Below, piece after piece: positions 18,482 through 27,589 of a stretch of DNA of 64,000 nt. The stretch is from Allobosea sp. (lineage in GTDB: Bacteria > Pseudomonadota > Alphaproteobacteria > Rhizobiales > Kaistiaceae): positions 124,001 through 188,000 of the forward strand of contig JAFKFV010000019.1 of NCBI GenBank assembly GCA_017307955.1. The letters run 5' to 3'. The position numbers and the translations under genes were made by a program. Every line of letters begins with the position of its first letter. Position 1 is the stretch's first letter. The notes below the pieces were generated by a model. That model saw nothing but the letters and a program-made list of their open reading frames with translations. It searched no databases and was not told the DNA's origin.

Positions 18482-19468
18482 TCAGCTGCCGAGCGCCGAC
18501 TGCTCGGCGGCGATGCGATCGAACAGCGCGTCCATCGCGCCCGCATCCGGCGCAGGGCCGGCCAGGCGGCGCTTCACATGGGTGATAGGCTCGGCGAGGA
18601 TCGTCTCGAGGTCCTCGGCGCAGGTGAAGTCGCCGGCGACGCTCTTGACCTTGCTGTTGTCAAACAAGGCCGCCCAGGTCTTGTCGCCCATCAGCGGGCC
18701 TTCCCATTCGGCGTGGTAGCGCACCAGCGTGTCGGTCGGCACATGCACGATCTTCGCCTCGACGCCGAGGCCCCTGGCGATGGTGCGATAGATCGCGTCC
18801 CAGCCATGGCCGCGGTCGGAGGTGATGTGGAAATCCTCGCCGAGCGCCTTCTCCTTGCCGAAGAGGCCGATGAAGGGCTTCGCAAGATCGACCGAGCGCG
18901 TCAGCGTCCAGGGCGTCGTGCCGTCGCCGCAGACGATGACCGGCTTGCCGGCCAGCATGCGGCGCGCCGAGAGATCGCCGTCATTCATCATGCTCGGAAT
19001 GCCATTGCGCACCGTGTGGCTCGGCCGGACGATCGTCCAGGGCAGGCCGCTCGTGGCGCGCAGCTTCTCCTCCGCGGCGATCTTGGCCTGGCTGTAGGGC
19101 CAATAGGGGTTCACCGCCGGCGTCTTCTCGGTGATGACATAGTGGCGGGCCGGCTTCTCATAGACCGAGGCCGAGGAGATGAAGATGTATTGCCCCGTCT
19201 TGCCGGTGAAAACGCGGATGTCCTCGTCCATCTGGTCGGGCGTGAACAGCATGAACTGGCAGACCACGTCGAAACGCTCGTCGCCGAGCGCGCCGTAGCT
19301 CGCTTTGTCCTTCATGTCGCCGATGATGGTGCGGACGCCGTCAGGGAGCTTCTCCTCCGAGCGGCCGCGATTGAAGACGGTGACTTTGTGACCGGCCTCG
19401 ACCGCAAGCTGCACGCAGGGCAGCGAGATCTGGCCGGTGCCGCCGATGAACAGCACGTTGAGCGACAT
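18482..19468 (-). CDS. Extended SDR / NAD-dependent epimerase-dehydratase family protein
   Basis: The 328-residue Rossmann protein has an N-terminal nucleotide motif FIGGTGQIS (a variant of GxxGxxG), FNRG at the end of beta-2, the catalytic-type SSASVYEK, and a displaced YSQAK (Y-x3-K). The family resembles reductases annotated as nucleoside-diphosphate-sugar epimerases or isoflavone-reductase-like proteins. It lies 88 bases downstream of the enolase paralogue on the same strand and may belong to that unit. The substrate is unknown. Confidence 0.8.
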   Translation of the reverse strand: MSLNVLFIGGTGQISLPCVQLAVEAGHKVTVFNRGRSEEKLPDGVRTIIGDMKDKASYGALGDERFDVVCQFMLFTPDQMDEDIRVFTGKTGQYIFISSASVYEKPARHYVITEKTPAVNPYWPYSQAKIAAEEKLRATSGLPWTIVRPSHTVRNGIPSMMNDGDLSARRMLAGKPVIVCGDGTTPWTLTRSVDLAKPFIGLFGKEKALGEDFHITSDRGHGWDAIYRTIARGLGVEAKIVHVPTDTLVRYHAEWEGPLMGDKTWAALFDNSKVKSVAGDFTCAEDLETILAEPITHVKRRLAGPAPDAGAMDALFDRIAAEQSALGS

Positions 19469-19556
19469 GATTTTCCTCCCGGGGGTTGGGAGGAAACGCT
19501 AACGCGGGTCCTGAATCGCTTCAAGCCGCAATCGGTGAACCGGGGCGAACGGTCCG

Positions 19557-20864
19557 CTAGACCGTCGGCCGTTCCTGTCCCCACCAGGTGCGGGCGAGCG
19601 GCCTGCCGCCGACAAAGGCGCCTTCCGGCAGCGCGTCGCCGATGCGGAGGCACTCGTTCCATTTCGCCATGCGCTCGGAGCGCGTGAACGAGCCCACCTT
19701 GAGCTGGCCGGCACCGAGACCTGTCGCGATATGGCTGATCGAGACATCCTCGGTCTCGCCCGAGCGGGCCGAGACGATGGCGCGCCAGCCAGCCGCCTCC
19801 GCGGCGGCGAAGGTGGCGAAGGCCTCGCTGACCGTGCCGGCCTGGTTGACCTTGATCAGCACGGCATTGCAGGCGCCTTCGCGGGCCGCCCGCTCGACCA
19901 GCGCGGCATTGGTGACGAGATAGTCGTCGCCGATGATCTGCACGCTCTCGCCGAAGCGCTCGGTGAAGGCGCGCATGCCCGCGGTGTCGTCCTCGGCCAG
20001 CGGGTCCTCGATCGAGGCGATCGGATAGGCGTCGATCCAGCGGCCGAGGAGATCGATCATCGCGCCGGAATCGAGCTGCCGGTCCTCGAGCGCCAGGCGA
20101 TAGCGGCCGTCCTTGCCGAACTCGGAGGCGGCGATGTCGAGCGAGATCACGACGCGCCCGCTCCTTGCCTCGCCTGCGCGCTCGATCGCCTCGGCGAGCG
20201 TTTCCAGCGCCTCCTCGTTGGAGGAGAAGACCGGCCACCAGCCGCCTTCGTCGGCGACGCCGGCAAGGCGCCCCTTCTTCGCCATCAGTTCACCGGCGGC
20301 GAAATAGACGGCGCTGGTGACGTCCATGACCTCGTCGAAACTCGAGGCTCCCGGCACCATGATCATGAAGTCCTGCACGTCGACCCGCCGCCCTGCATGG
20401 GCGCCGCCGCCGAAGATCTGGATTTCCGGCAGCGGCAGCGAGGGTGTGCGCGACCAATGATCGGCGATATGGCGCCAGAGCGGCTTGCGGGCCGAGGCCG
20501 CTGCCGCGTGCAGCACGGCCAGCGAGACCGCGACCGTCGCATTGCCGCCGATCGTCGCCTTGAGCGGCGAGGGATCGAGGGCGACGAGCGCCGCGTCGAT
20601 GCCGGCCTGATCGGACGCTTCGCGGTCGGCGAGCGCATCGGCGATCAGCCCGTTCACATGGGCGACCGCGCTGCGCACATCCTTGCCGCGCAGGCGTTCG
20701 CCACCATCGCGCAGATCGATCGCCTCTCGCGTGCCCCGCGATGCGCCGGCCGGGGCAATGGCACGGCCGATGGCGCCATCGGCGAGCGTCACCTCCGCCT
20801 CGACGGTCGGATTGCCGCGAGAATCGAAGACGCGGCGGCCGCGGATCGCGGTGATGTCAGCCAT
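19557..20864 (-). CDS. Enolase paralogue with altered active site
   Basis: This 435-residue protein is homologous to enolase along its whole length. Metal ligands are kept (Asp243, Glu286 in IEDP, Asp313 in GDD), as are catalytic-type residues Glu206 (DEGG), Lys338 (IKVNQAG), Lys389 and His156 (GGGAHAG). It departs from canonical enolase at SARSGETED (Ala366 replaces the phosphate-side His of SHRSGETED), at VQDFMI (Asp165 replaces Glu) and in the flexible loop PAGASRGT. It is therefore probably not the glycolytic enolase but acts on a related 2-phospho sugar acid. The start overlaps the upstream kinase gene by 8 bases, suggesting sequential kinase-lyase action. Confidence 0.82.
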   Translation of the reverse strand: MADITAIRGRRVFDSRGNPTVEAEVTLADGAIGRAIAPAGASRGTREAIDLRDGGERLRGKDVRSAVAHVNGLIADALADREASDQAGIDAALVALDPSPLKATIGGNATVAVSLAVLHAAAASARKPLWRHIADHWSRTPSLPLPEIQIFGGGAHAGRRVDVQDFMIMVPGASSFDEVMDVTSAVYFAAGELMAKKGRLAGVADEGGWWPVFSSNEEALETLAEAIERAGEARSGRVVISLDIAASEFGKDGRYRLALEDRQLDSGAMIDLLGRWIDAYPIASIEDPLAEDDTAGMRAFTERFGESVQIIGDDYLVTNAALVERAAREGACNAVLIKVNQAGTVSEAFATFAAAEAAGWRAIVSARSGETEDVSISHIATGLGAGQLKVGSFTRSERMAKWNECLRIGDALPEGAFVGGRPLARTWWGQERPTV

Positions 20865-21912
20865 GATGGTCGAGGTCCGTTCCGATGCGGGTGAGAAGAT
20901 CGTCGAGGCGATCGGGGGGCGAGGGGATGAGCGCCGCTGAGACAGCGCGGACGGTGCTGCGTTCGGGTTCGGTCAGATATTCGACCGGCGACTTGCCGTC
21001 GACGCGGGCGAGCATCAGCGCCGGCAGCAGCGCGGCGACACGGCGCTCCAAGGCGGCGGCGTCCTCGAAATCGACATGCGCCGCATAGCTGCGCCAGAAC
21101 GCGGCGGCGGAAGCGAGAAGCGGCGCCCGCATGTCGGGGACATGCGCCGCCTTGAGCACGAGATGGTTGAGGCAGAAGGCGACATCGAAGGCGGCGTCGC
21201 CCATGGTCGCGCATTCCGCGTCGAGCAGGATCGGTCCCGTTGGCGCGAGAAGGATGTTCTTGGGGCTGACATCGCCATGCACCAGCACGGTGTTCGCGGC
21301 ATCGAGCTCGGAGGCCAACGTCACGAGCGCGCGCGCAAGCTCCGGATGGCGGCCGGCCGTGAAGAGGAGATAGGGCTCGATGCGCAGCGCGCGGAAATCC
21401 TCGGCATTGTGGAACGGCGCATCGTCGAAGTCGGGTTTGGTCGAGGCCGAATGGATGCGGCCGAGCCGGTCGCCCACCGCCTCCGCCTCGCCGGCCGGCT
21501 GCGCTCCGGCGAGAAGGCGTGCCTTCCAGAGGGCGACGCCCGCGCCGCCGACATAATCCATGGCAAAGCCGTTCTCGGCCTCGGACCAGCCGAAGAGCCG
21601 CGGCACGGCACCTGGCACGACGCGGCCCGCGAAGGCGAGCCAGGCATATTCCGCCCTGCCGCGACGCACCGGCGCCCGCCATTCCGCGGCGACCTTCAGC
21701 TTTGCCAGTGCGAACTTGACGCAGACCTTGCGATCTCCGAGATCGACGATGCCGATATCGGAGGCGACGCCGCCGCTGAGCGGCTCGGCGCCACGGATCT
21801 CGTCCCCGCTCGCAAGGCCCAGATCGACGACGAGCCGCCGCGCGCGCGGCTCGAACGCCTCGGCATCCTCCCCGGAGCCGCCCGAAGGCGCGCCGCCATC
21901 CTGCCCCTGCAT
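20857..21912 (-). CDS. APH/choline-kinase-like phosphotransferase
   Basis: This 351-residue small-molecule kinase has a protein-kinase-like fold. It shows the Brenner motif VLVHGDVSPKNILL, the metal aspartate in LLDAECATMGD, and an N-lobe lysine in KVCVKFALAKLKV. Its ribosome site is GGGAGGAG. It belongs to the phosphotransferase family that includes methylthioribose and aminoglycoside kinases. The 3' end overlaps the enolase-paralogue gene by 8 bases, so its product may feed that enzyme. A resistance role is unlikely given this context. Confidence 0.8.
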   Translation of the reverse strand: MQGQDGGAPSGGSGEDAEAFEPRARRLVVDLGLASGDEIRGAEPLSGGVASDIGIVDLGDRKVCVKFALAKLKVAAEWRAPVRRGRAEYAWLAFAGRVVPGAVPRLFGWSEAENGFAMDYVGGAGVALWKARLLAGAQPAGEAEAVGDRLGRIHSASTKPDFDDAPFHNAEDFRALRIEPYLLFTAGRHPELARALVTLASELDAANTVLVHGDVSPKNILLAPTGPILLDAECATMGDAAFDVAFCLNHLVLKAAHVPDMRAPLLASAAAFWRSYAAHVDFEDAAALERRVAALLPALMLARVDGKSPVEYLTEPERSTVRAVSAALIPSPPDRLDDLLTRIGTDLDHHG

Positions 21913-21942
21913 CCCGCTCCTCCCGCGATCCGCCGCTCTTCT

Positions 21943-24570
21943 TTAGCGGCGCGGCGGCTTCCGCGCCAAGGGGTCGCGCGATGATGGCCCGGCCCTGCCG
22001 CCAGCGATCGGCGCCGTCCCCATCGCGAAGCGCTTCAATGCCTCGGCCGAGACGAGATAGAGGGCGGCGATGAGGGCGATGGCGAGGAGGAGAGGCGCCG
22101 GCAGCGCGACGAAGCCGAACAGCGCGCCGAACGGCCCGAGCGCGATGCCGAGCGCGAGCGCCAGCGCGCCGAGCGAGGTGAGCACCAGGATCGGATTCGG
22201 GCGCCCCCTCCAGAAGGGTCCGGCCGTCCGGATCAGGAAGATGACGAGGATCTGCGTCGCGATCGATTCGACGAACCAGCCGGTGCGGAAGGTCGCGACA
22301 TCGGCGCCAAAACCATAGAGCAGCACGCCGAAGGTGACGAAGTCGAACAGCGAGGACAGCGGCCCCATCACGAGGGTGAAGCGCAGGACCGCGCGCATGT
22401 CCCAGACCTGCGGCCGCGCCTCGTCGCCGCCGTCGTCGCGGTCAAACGGGATGCCGATCTCCGAAAGGTCATAGATGAGATTGTTGAGCAGGATCTGCAG
22501 CGGCGCGAGCGGCAGGAAAGGCAGCAGCATCGAGGCGACGGCAACCGACAGCATGTTGCCGAAATTGGAGCTCGTGCCCATGCGGACATATTTCATGATG
22601 TTCGCATAGGTGCGCCGCCCCTCGGCGACGCCGTCGGCGAGGACGCCGAGGTCGGAATCGAGCAGGATGATGTCGGCCGCCTCGCGCGCAACATCGGCGC
22701 CGCTATCGACCGAGAGACCGACATCGGCGGCATGGATCGCCGGCGCATCGTTGATGCCATCGCCGATGAAGCCGACGACATGGCCGCGGCGGCGCAGCGC
22801 GGCGACGATGCGGGCCTTCTGATCGGGAGCGACCCGCACGAAGAGATCGGTCTCCGCCGCGCGGGCGGCGAGCGCGGCATCGCTCATCGCGCCGATCTCG
22901 GCGCCCGTCAACACACCCGTGGCCGGCAGCGACAGCGTGCCGACCAGATGGCTCACCACCGCCTCGCCATCGCCGGAGATGATCTTGACGCGGATGCCGG
23001 CCCGCACGAGCCGCGCCACGGCGGCGGTCGCCGAGGCCTTAGGCGGATCGAGGAACACCGCGAAGCCTGCGAGGATCAGCCCGGCCTCGTCTTCGGCCGT
23101 CAGGGCGCTCGCATTGGCAGCCCGCCAGGCGACCGCGAGCAGGCGCAGACCCTCCCGGCCCTTCTCGGCGATCAACGCCTCGAGCGCCGCTCGCCGCTCC
23201 GCATCCAGCGGCGCGCGCGTTCCATCCCGCTCCTCGCATTGCGTCGCCAGCGCGAGGACGGCCTCCGGCGCGCCCTTGGTGACGATGATCCGCTCGCCGC
23301 CCCGCTCCACCAGCACCGAGGCGCGCCGGCGCTCGAAATCGAAGGGGAGATCGGCGAGGCGCGTCCAGCCCTCCTCCGCTGCCGGCCGGGCCGCGAGCAC
23401 GGCCTCGTCGAGATTGTTGCGCAGGCCGCCGACGAAGCGGGCATTGAGCGCCGCGAGGTCGGTGACACGGGCGCTGTCGGCGCCGGTCCAGTCGAGGCTC
23501 GCGACATGGGCGATGCGCGCCTCGGTCAGCGTTCCCGTCTTGTCGGTGCAGAGAATGTCCATGGCGCCGAGGTCGTGGATGGCGGCGAGGCGCTTCACCA
23601 CCACCTTCCGCCGCGCCATGCGGGCGGCGCCGCGCGCCAGCGTCACCGTCATGACCATCGGCAGCAGTTCGGGTGTCAGGCCGACGGCGAGCGCGACGGC
23701 GAAGAGGAAGCCCTCCAGCGTCAGGCCATGGCGCAGCAGTTGCGTCAAAAGCACCGCGAGCACAAGGAAGCCCGTGAGGCGCAGGATCAGCATGCCGAGC
23801 GCATGCACGCCGCGCTCGAAGCTGGTCGGCGGCACGTTCGCCTGCAGCGACTCGGCGATGGCGCCGAAGCGGGTGCCGGCGCCCGTCGCGACCACGAGCA
23901 TCGTCGCCGGGCCCGAGACGAGGCTGGTGCCGCCAAAAAGCGCCGCCCCCTCGTCGCACCCCTCGCCCGGGCCAGGCGGCGCGGCATGCTTCTCGACGCC
24001 ATAGGGTTCGCCGGTCAGCACCGCCTCGTCGGCGACCGCGCCCGCCGCTGCGATCACCAGGCCATCGGCCGGCACGAGTTCGCCGGCACCGATCTCGACG
24101 ATGTCGCCCGGCACGATCTCGGCAACGGCGATCTCCACGGCCTCGCCGTCACGCCGTACCCGCGCCGTCACGGCGACGGAGCGTTTCAGCGCCGCGACCG
24201 TGCGCGCCGCCTGCCGCTCCTGCGCCATGTCGAGCCCGATGGAGCCGGCGACGATCACGAGAATGACGGCGGCGCTCTGCCAGTCGCCCGTGAGGCCGGT
24301 CACCGCCGCGGCGATCAGGAGGATCGCGACCAGCGGCTCGGCCAACCGGCGGGCCAGGCGGGCGATCAGCGAGCGCTCGGCGCGCACCACCGCGAGATTG
24401 GGGCCGAAGCGCGCGCGCCGCGCCGCGGCCTCGGCGCTCGAGAGTCCGGACGGCGTTGCGTCGAGCCGGGCCGCGACGGCATCGAGACCATCCAGCCAGA
24501 AGGCCGACTGCCGGGGCGTCGCCCCTCCCCGATGGGCCGTCCCCGCTCCTCGCCCGCGTTCTGCCGTCAT
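21943..24570 (-). CDS. mgtA: Magnesium-translocating P-type ATPase MgtA
   Basis: This 875-residue P3B-type ATPase has the phosphorylation motif DKTGTLT (Asp343), the TGEP actuator loop (DEAVLTGEPYGVEK), VGFIGDGINDAPA and ten predicted spans. The membrane signature NNLIYDLSEIGIPFD near the C-terminus and VGLTPELLPM in M4 are diagnostic of MgtA/MgtB magnesium importers. The gene has an approximately 260-base leader with a short proline-rich ORF and a terminator-like hairpin. The downstream kinase gene is 30 bases away. Confidence 0.93.
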   Translation of the reverse strand: MTAERGRGAGTAHRGGATPRQSAFWLDGLDAVAARLDATPSGLSSAEAAARRARFGPNLAVVRAERSLIARLARRLAEPLVAILLIAAAVTGLTGDWQSAAVILVIVAGSIGLDMAQERQAARTVAALKRSVAVTARVRRDGEAVEIAVAEIVPGDIVEIGAGELVPADGLVIAAAGAVADEAVLTGEPYGVEKHAAPPGPGEGCDEGAALFGGTSLVSGPATMLVVATGAGTRFGAIAESLQANVPPTSFERGVHALGMLILRLTGFLVLAVLLTQLLRHGLTLEGFLFAVALAVGLTPELLPMVMTVTLARGAARMARRKVVVKRLAAIHDLGAMDILCTDKTGTLTEARIAHVASLDWTGADSARVTDLAALNARFVGGLRNNLDEAVLAARPAAEEGWTRLADLPFDFERRRASVLVERGGERIIVTKGAPEAVLALATQCEERDGTRAPLDAERRAALEALIAEKGREGLRLLAVAWRAANASALTAEDEAGLILAGFAVFLDPPKASATAAVARLVRAGIRVKIISGDGEAVVSHLVGTLSLPATGVLTGAEIGAMSDAALAARAAETDLFVRVAPDQKARIVAALRRRGHVVGFIGDGINDAPAIHAADVGLSVDSGADVAREAADIILLDSDLGVLADGVAEGRRTYANIMKYVRMGTSSNFGNMLSVAVASMLLPFLPLAPLQILLNNLIYDLSEIGIPFDRDDGGDEARPQVWDMRAVLRFTLVMGPLSSLFDFVTFGVLLYGFGADVATFRTGWFVESIATQILVIFLIRTAGPFWRGRPNPILVLTSLGALALALGIALGPFGALFGFVALPAPLLLAIALIAALYLVSAEALKRFAMGTAPIAGGRAGPSSRDPLARKPPRR

Positions 24571-24671
24571 GACCCCACTCCGACGCCCGCCGCGCCAAGG
24601 CGCCGCCCGGCCCTCACTAGGCCACGCCTCCGACGGTGTCTTCGATGTCGATCAAATTGCGACGGGGAAGG

Positions 24672-24715
24672 CCCAGAAAGCAGACCGCCGCCGGGAGGGG
24701 GAATCCCGGCGGCGG
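24672..24715 (-). terminator. Terminator/attenuator-like hairpin in the mgtA leader
   Basis: Read on the minus strand, CCGCCGCCGGGA (24715-24704) and TCCCGGCGGCGG (24696-24685) form a perfect 12-bp stem with a 7-base loop, followed by TCTGCTTTCT. It begins 5 bases after the stop of the short leader ORF and lies about 100 bases before mgtA, the geometry of a translation-coupled attenuator. Confidence 0.6.
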
Positions 24716-24720
24716 CCGCT

Positions 24721-24831
24721 TCAGGCAGGTATCGTGCGAGGGCCGTTTCCGACGAGACGCGACCGTGGGGGAAACGTCTCCGGCGCTCGGGGGAACCACC
24801 GCCTCGCAGTTATTATTGTTGCTACGCACAT
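24721..24831 (-). CDS. Putative leader peptide upstream of mgtA (36 residues)
   Basis: An ATG at 24831 opens 36 codons beginning MCVATIITARRWFPRAPE, with six prolines including a PP pair, and stops 5 bases before the hairpin. Two readings are open. One is an MgtL-type proline-rich leader controlling the magnesium importer; the other is an ilv/thr-type attenuator leader (V-A-T-I-I-T) separated from its biosynthetic operon. An overlapping ORF (MQSAPYAYAFLLCKTRCA) ends inside its first codons and could also be translated. No strong ribosome site is visible. Confidence 0.4.
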   Translation of the reverse strand: MCVATIITARRWFPRAPETFPPRSRLVGNGPRTIPA

Positions 24832-25156
24832 CGCGTTTTGCAAAGCAAAAAAGCGTAGGCATACGGCGCAGACTGCATTTTTCCACGGCGATACTGCCGC
24901 AATTGTGTGCAGTTGTGGACAGAGACGATTGGGAAAGGCGCGCGAGAGAGCTTCGGCAGGGGCGCGCGGGCTCCGAAACCGCTTCGAGGCGCAGGATGTG
25001 ATTCGCGCGCCGGCTCCGGCAGACGCGACCACATGGGCAGCTCACTTGGGCTGCCGCAACTGGGCCTCAGACGGCAACGACCGGCAACGGCGGCGTGTTC
25101 GACGCCCACCGGCCGTCCCCAGCGGGGATGTGGTCTCGGGGATCGGGGGAAAGCCA
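24832..25156. other. Leader-upstream region between mgtA leader ORF and tRNA-Pro
   Basis: This stretch includes A/T-rich patches on the minus strand (GGAAAAAT, CTTTTTTGC) within otherwise GC-rich DNA and probably holds the promoter and first part of the mgtA leader transcript. Open frames here look like chance frames of GC-rich DNA, apart from the 18-codon ORF noted with the leader peptide. No RNA gene is recognised. Confidence 0.4.
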
Positions 25157-25233
25157 TGGTCGGAGTGGCAGGATTTGAACCTGCGACCCCATCGTCCCGA
25201 ACGATGTGCGCTACCAGGCTGCGCTACACTCCG
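25157..25233 (-). tRNA. tRNA-Pro (anticodon CGG)
   Basis: The minus strand reads CGGAGTG at the 5' acceptor arm and CACTCCG at the 3' arm, with discriminator A and encoded CCA. The anticodon stem-loop CATCGTTCGGGACGATG gives CGG. The T-arm GGTTCAAATCC is canonical. All four arms close. Confidence 0.96.
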
Positions 25234-25425
25234 TGACCATCGGCGAGCGGGGTTATAGCGACGCCGGCTGAGCGCCGCAAGCGCGGAAATCACGCCTGTG
25301 GAAGAACGCTCTGTCCCAGGCTCTCGCCGGACCGGGCGGGCGCCGCGGCGCGTTCGCCGGCCGTTGCGGGAAAGCCCCCGTGCCGCTATAGCACGGGGCG
25401 TCGCGGCCCGAGCGCCGCGGCCTAA

Positions 25426-25500
25426 TGGGGCGTCGCCAAGCGGTAAGGCAGCGGTTTTTGGTACCGCCATCCGGAGGTTCGAATCCTCCCGCCCCAGCCA
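25426..25500 (+). tRNA. tRNA-Gln (anticodon UUG)
   Basis: Acceptor arms TGGGGCG and CGCCCCA are followed by G and encoded CCA. The anticodon arm GCGGTTTTTGGTACCGC contains TTG, and the T-arm GGTTCGAATCC is canonical. Confidence 0.96.
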
Positions 25501-25573
25501 ATTTTCCGGAGTAGCCGATCGCTCCGATTTCTGGGTCGCCGCTTTGCCGACGCCGCTTTCGATGCGCCGCGGC

Positions 25574-27328
25574 TCAGTGGTCCTTTGCGGGAATTCCAGC
25601 CTTCTTCAGTGAGGCGAGGATGCGGTCGACATCCTGCTTTCGCCCGATGCGATAGGCGATCTCGGACCGGGCATCCTGGAAATATTGCGGCGCGTGCACG
25701 CGGAGCCACTCCACCTCCGCTGCGACCTGCGGGTCGCCCAGTTCGGCGAAGATGACGGTTGCGATGGCGTGGTATTGCGGATTGTCGGTCATCGGGACCT
25801 TGCGAATCCAAATCGCCGCGGTCGCATAGTCGCCCCTCTGGTAGGCGCAGAGACCCAATGCGGTCTCGTAGTAGCCGGCCCGGCCTGGCTGGCGCTTCCG
25901 CGCTTCGTCGACCAGCGCGCAGCCCGCCTCCCATTCGCCGGACAAAGCGAGGCGATAGCCATATTCGCCCATCAGCTGCGTATCGTTGGGGTTCAGTTCC
26001 AGCGCGGCCTTGCCAACCTCGATCGCTGCGTCCTTGTCGCCCGAGAAGTACAGAGAGAACATCTCGGCCTCGCGGCCGCGAATGTTCGTCGGATCGAGCG
26101 AAACCGCCGTCCGCGCCGCCGCTCTGGCCTTCTCTATCGGGGCCGCACCTCCGGATGTCTCCGGCGGGAAGCGGTAGCGCAGCTCGTCGATATAGATCAG
26201 CGACAGCAGCGCCCACGCCGTCGCATAGGTCGGGAAGCGTGCCACGGCATCCTCCAGGCAGCTTCGGATCCTGGCATGGGTCGCGGCATCGAAGGTCAGG
26301 CGATAGTCGTAATAGGCGAGTGTGCAGGCATAGGCCGTCCAGTCCTCCGGCGGGCTCGTCACCTGGCGGGCGGCATCCGCCCTGAAGATCACGCCATCAG
26401 GCTGTGCCAGCGCTGTCGCCACCTCGTCGCCGATCTCCTCCTTGATGGCCGTCAGCCGCGAGACGGAGAGATCGCCAGCATATTTGTTCGTCCACAGCAC
26501 GGCCCCGTCTCCGCGCGAGATGAGCCGCGTCTGCAGGCGAAGCGTGGTGCCATCGATGTCGAGGCTGCCGGAAAGGAGATATCGCGGCGCGTCGCGCGCG
26601 GCCGGCAAGCCGGACGAATCGGCAAGGGGCCGTCCTTCAGCATCGGCTGCGATCACCACGATATCCCGGAACCGCGAGATCTGTCCGATGACCTCCTGCG
26701 TCAACCCGCTGGCGAGGAGGGCCGAGTTGCCGGACCGGGCCAGGTCTTCGAAAGGCTGCACGAGAATGCGCGGGATATCGGGCCGCGCGGGCATGGCGCG
26801 GCCGGCCCAGAGCCCATAGCCGAGCCCCGCGCCGAGGAATAGGGCGAGGAGCACGCCGATCAGGACCGCTGCTCGGCTGGTCACGCGCCGGGGCGGGGCC
26901 GGTGCCGCCGGTTCGGGCGGCGGGATCGGGACTACCCTCTCGCGAGGCGTGAAGAGCGGAGCGTAGCCGCCCTTCGGAATCGAAATCTCGACCGGGTCGT
27001 CGCGTCCGGCGTCGAGGTAGTAGCGGTCGAGCGCCCGGCGCAGCTGCCCGGCCTCGACACGCACGATCGGATCCCCCTGCGGATCAAAAGAGGGGCCGCG
27101 GCCGAAGACTTCGGTGGCGATCGTATAGGCTTTGATCCGGTCGCCGCGACCCTCCAGCGCTTCTGTCACCACATAGGACAGGAAGCGCCGGTTCCGGTCG
27201 GTCGCGTCGAACTCGGGTGAAGCAATGATGCTGGCCAGAGCGTCGCGGACAAGCTCTGGATCGGGGGATTTCTCGACGCGAGCGTCCCCCTCGCCGGTCC
27301 GCAGACCCTGATGCGCTTCCCTCGACAA
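25574..27328 (-). CDS. Membrane-anchored TPR protein with TolB-like region
   Basis: The N-terminal cytoplasmic domain (about 100 residues: RRFLSYVVTEALEG, AYTIATEVFGR, VEISIPKGGYAPLF) is one that recurs ahead of TPR modules in rhizobial proteins annotated as adenylate-cyclase-like or regulatory. A single membrane span follows (SRAAVLIGVLLALFLGAGLG). Next comes a periplasmic FlgO/TolB-N-like region (ILVQPFEDLARSG, YLLSGSLD) and at least four C-terminal TPR-like repeats. The start is uncertain because no ATG exists near the 5' end; TTG at 27328 has GGGGGAAA upstream, while TTG at 27364 is further out. No catalytic cyclase domain is present. Probably a signalling or assembly protein. Confidence 0.7.
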   Translation of the reverse strand: MSREAHQGLRTGEGDARVEKSPDPELVRDALASIIASPEFDATDRNRRFLSYVVTEALEGRGDRIKAYTIATEVFGRGPSFDPQGDPIVRVEAGQLRRALDRYYLDAGRDDPVEISIPKGGYAPLFTPRERVVPIPPPEPAAPAPPRRVTSRAAVLIGVLLALFLGAGLGYGLWAGRAMPARPDIPRILVQPFEDLARSGNSALLASGLTQEVIGQISRFRDIVVIAADAEGRPLADSSGLPAARDAPRYLLSGSLDIDGTTLRLQTRLISRGDGAVLWTNKYAGDLSVSRLTAIKEEIGDEVATALAQPDGVIFRADAARQVTSPPEDWTAYACTLAYYDYRLTFDAATHARIRSCLEDAVARFPTYATAWALLSLIYIDELRYRFPPETSGGAAPIEKARAAARTAVSLDPTNIRGREAEMFSLYFSGDKDAAIEVGKAALELNPNDTQLMGEYGYRLALSGEWEAGCALVDEARKRQPGRAGYYETALGLCAYQRGDYATAAIWIRKVPMTDNPQYHAIATVIFAELGDPQVAAEVEWLRVHAPQYFQDARSEIAYRIGRKQDVDRILASLKKAGIPAKDH

Positions 27329-27589
27329 GCCGTTTCCCCCGGGCCCGCAGCGCGATTTTAACAAAGTTGCGCTGCCGAGTCATTCGTCGTCCCCGCGCGG
27401 TGCCTCGCCGTCGGACCGCGTGGCTAACCGTCTGCAATGATTGACGACTCCGGTGAAGGACGGTTGAACCGCATGCGCGGCTTACCCCGGTGATCTCTGT
27501 TAATTACCCCCCGTTTCGCCGGTCCGGATGCAGCATCGGGACCAGGAAGCGCCTCCGGGACCGGCCCGGCGCGAAGCCAAGGGGGAAAC

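Noticed and set aside
20857..21912. Aminoglycoside resistance gene
   Set aside because: Only the general APH fold motifs are present; overlap with an enolase paralogue indicates a metabolic kinase.
24617..25045. Minus-strand 142-codon frame covering the mgtA leader (contains an Asn run)
   Set aside because: No ribosome site; it overlaps the leader ORF and the hairpin in another frame and has coding-unlike composition. Kept only as a reading of the attenuator region.
25157..25500. tRNA-Pro/tRNA-Gln as an integration site for a genomic island
   Set aside because: No integrase gene and no duplicated tRNA 3' end found nearby; both tRNAs are intact with encoded CCA.
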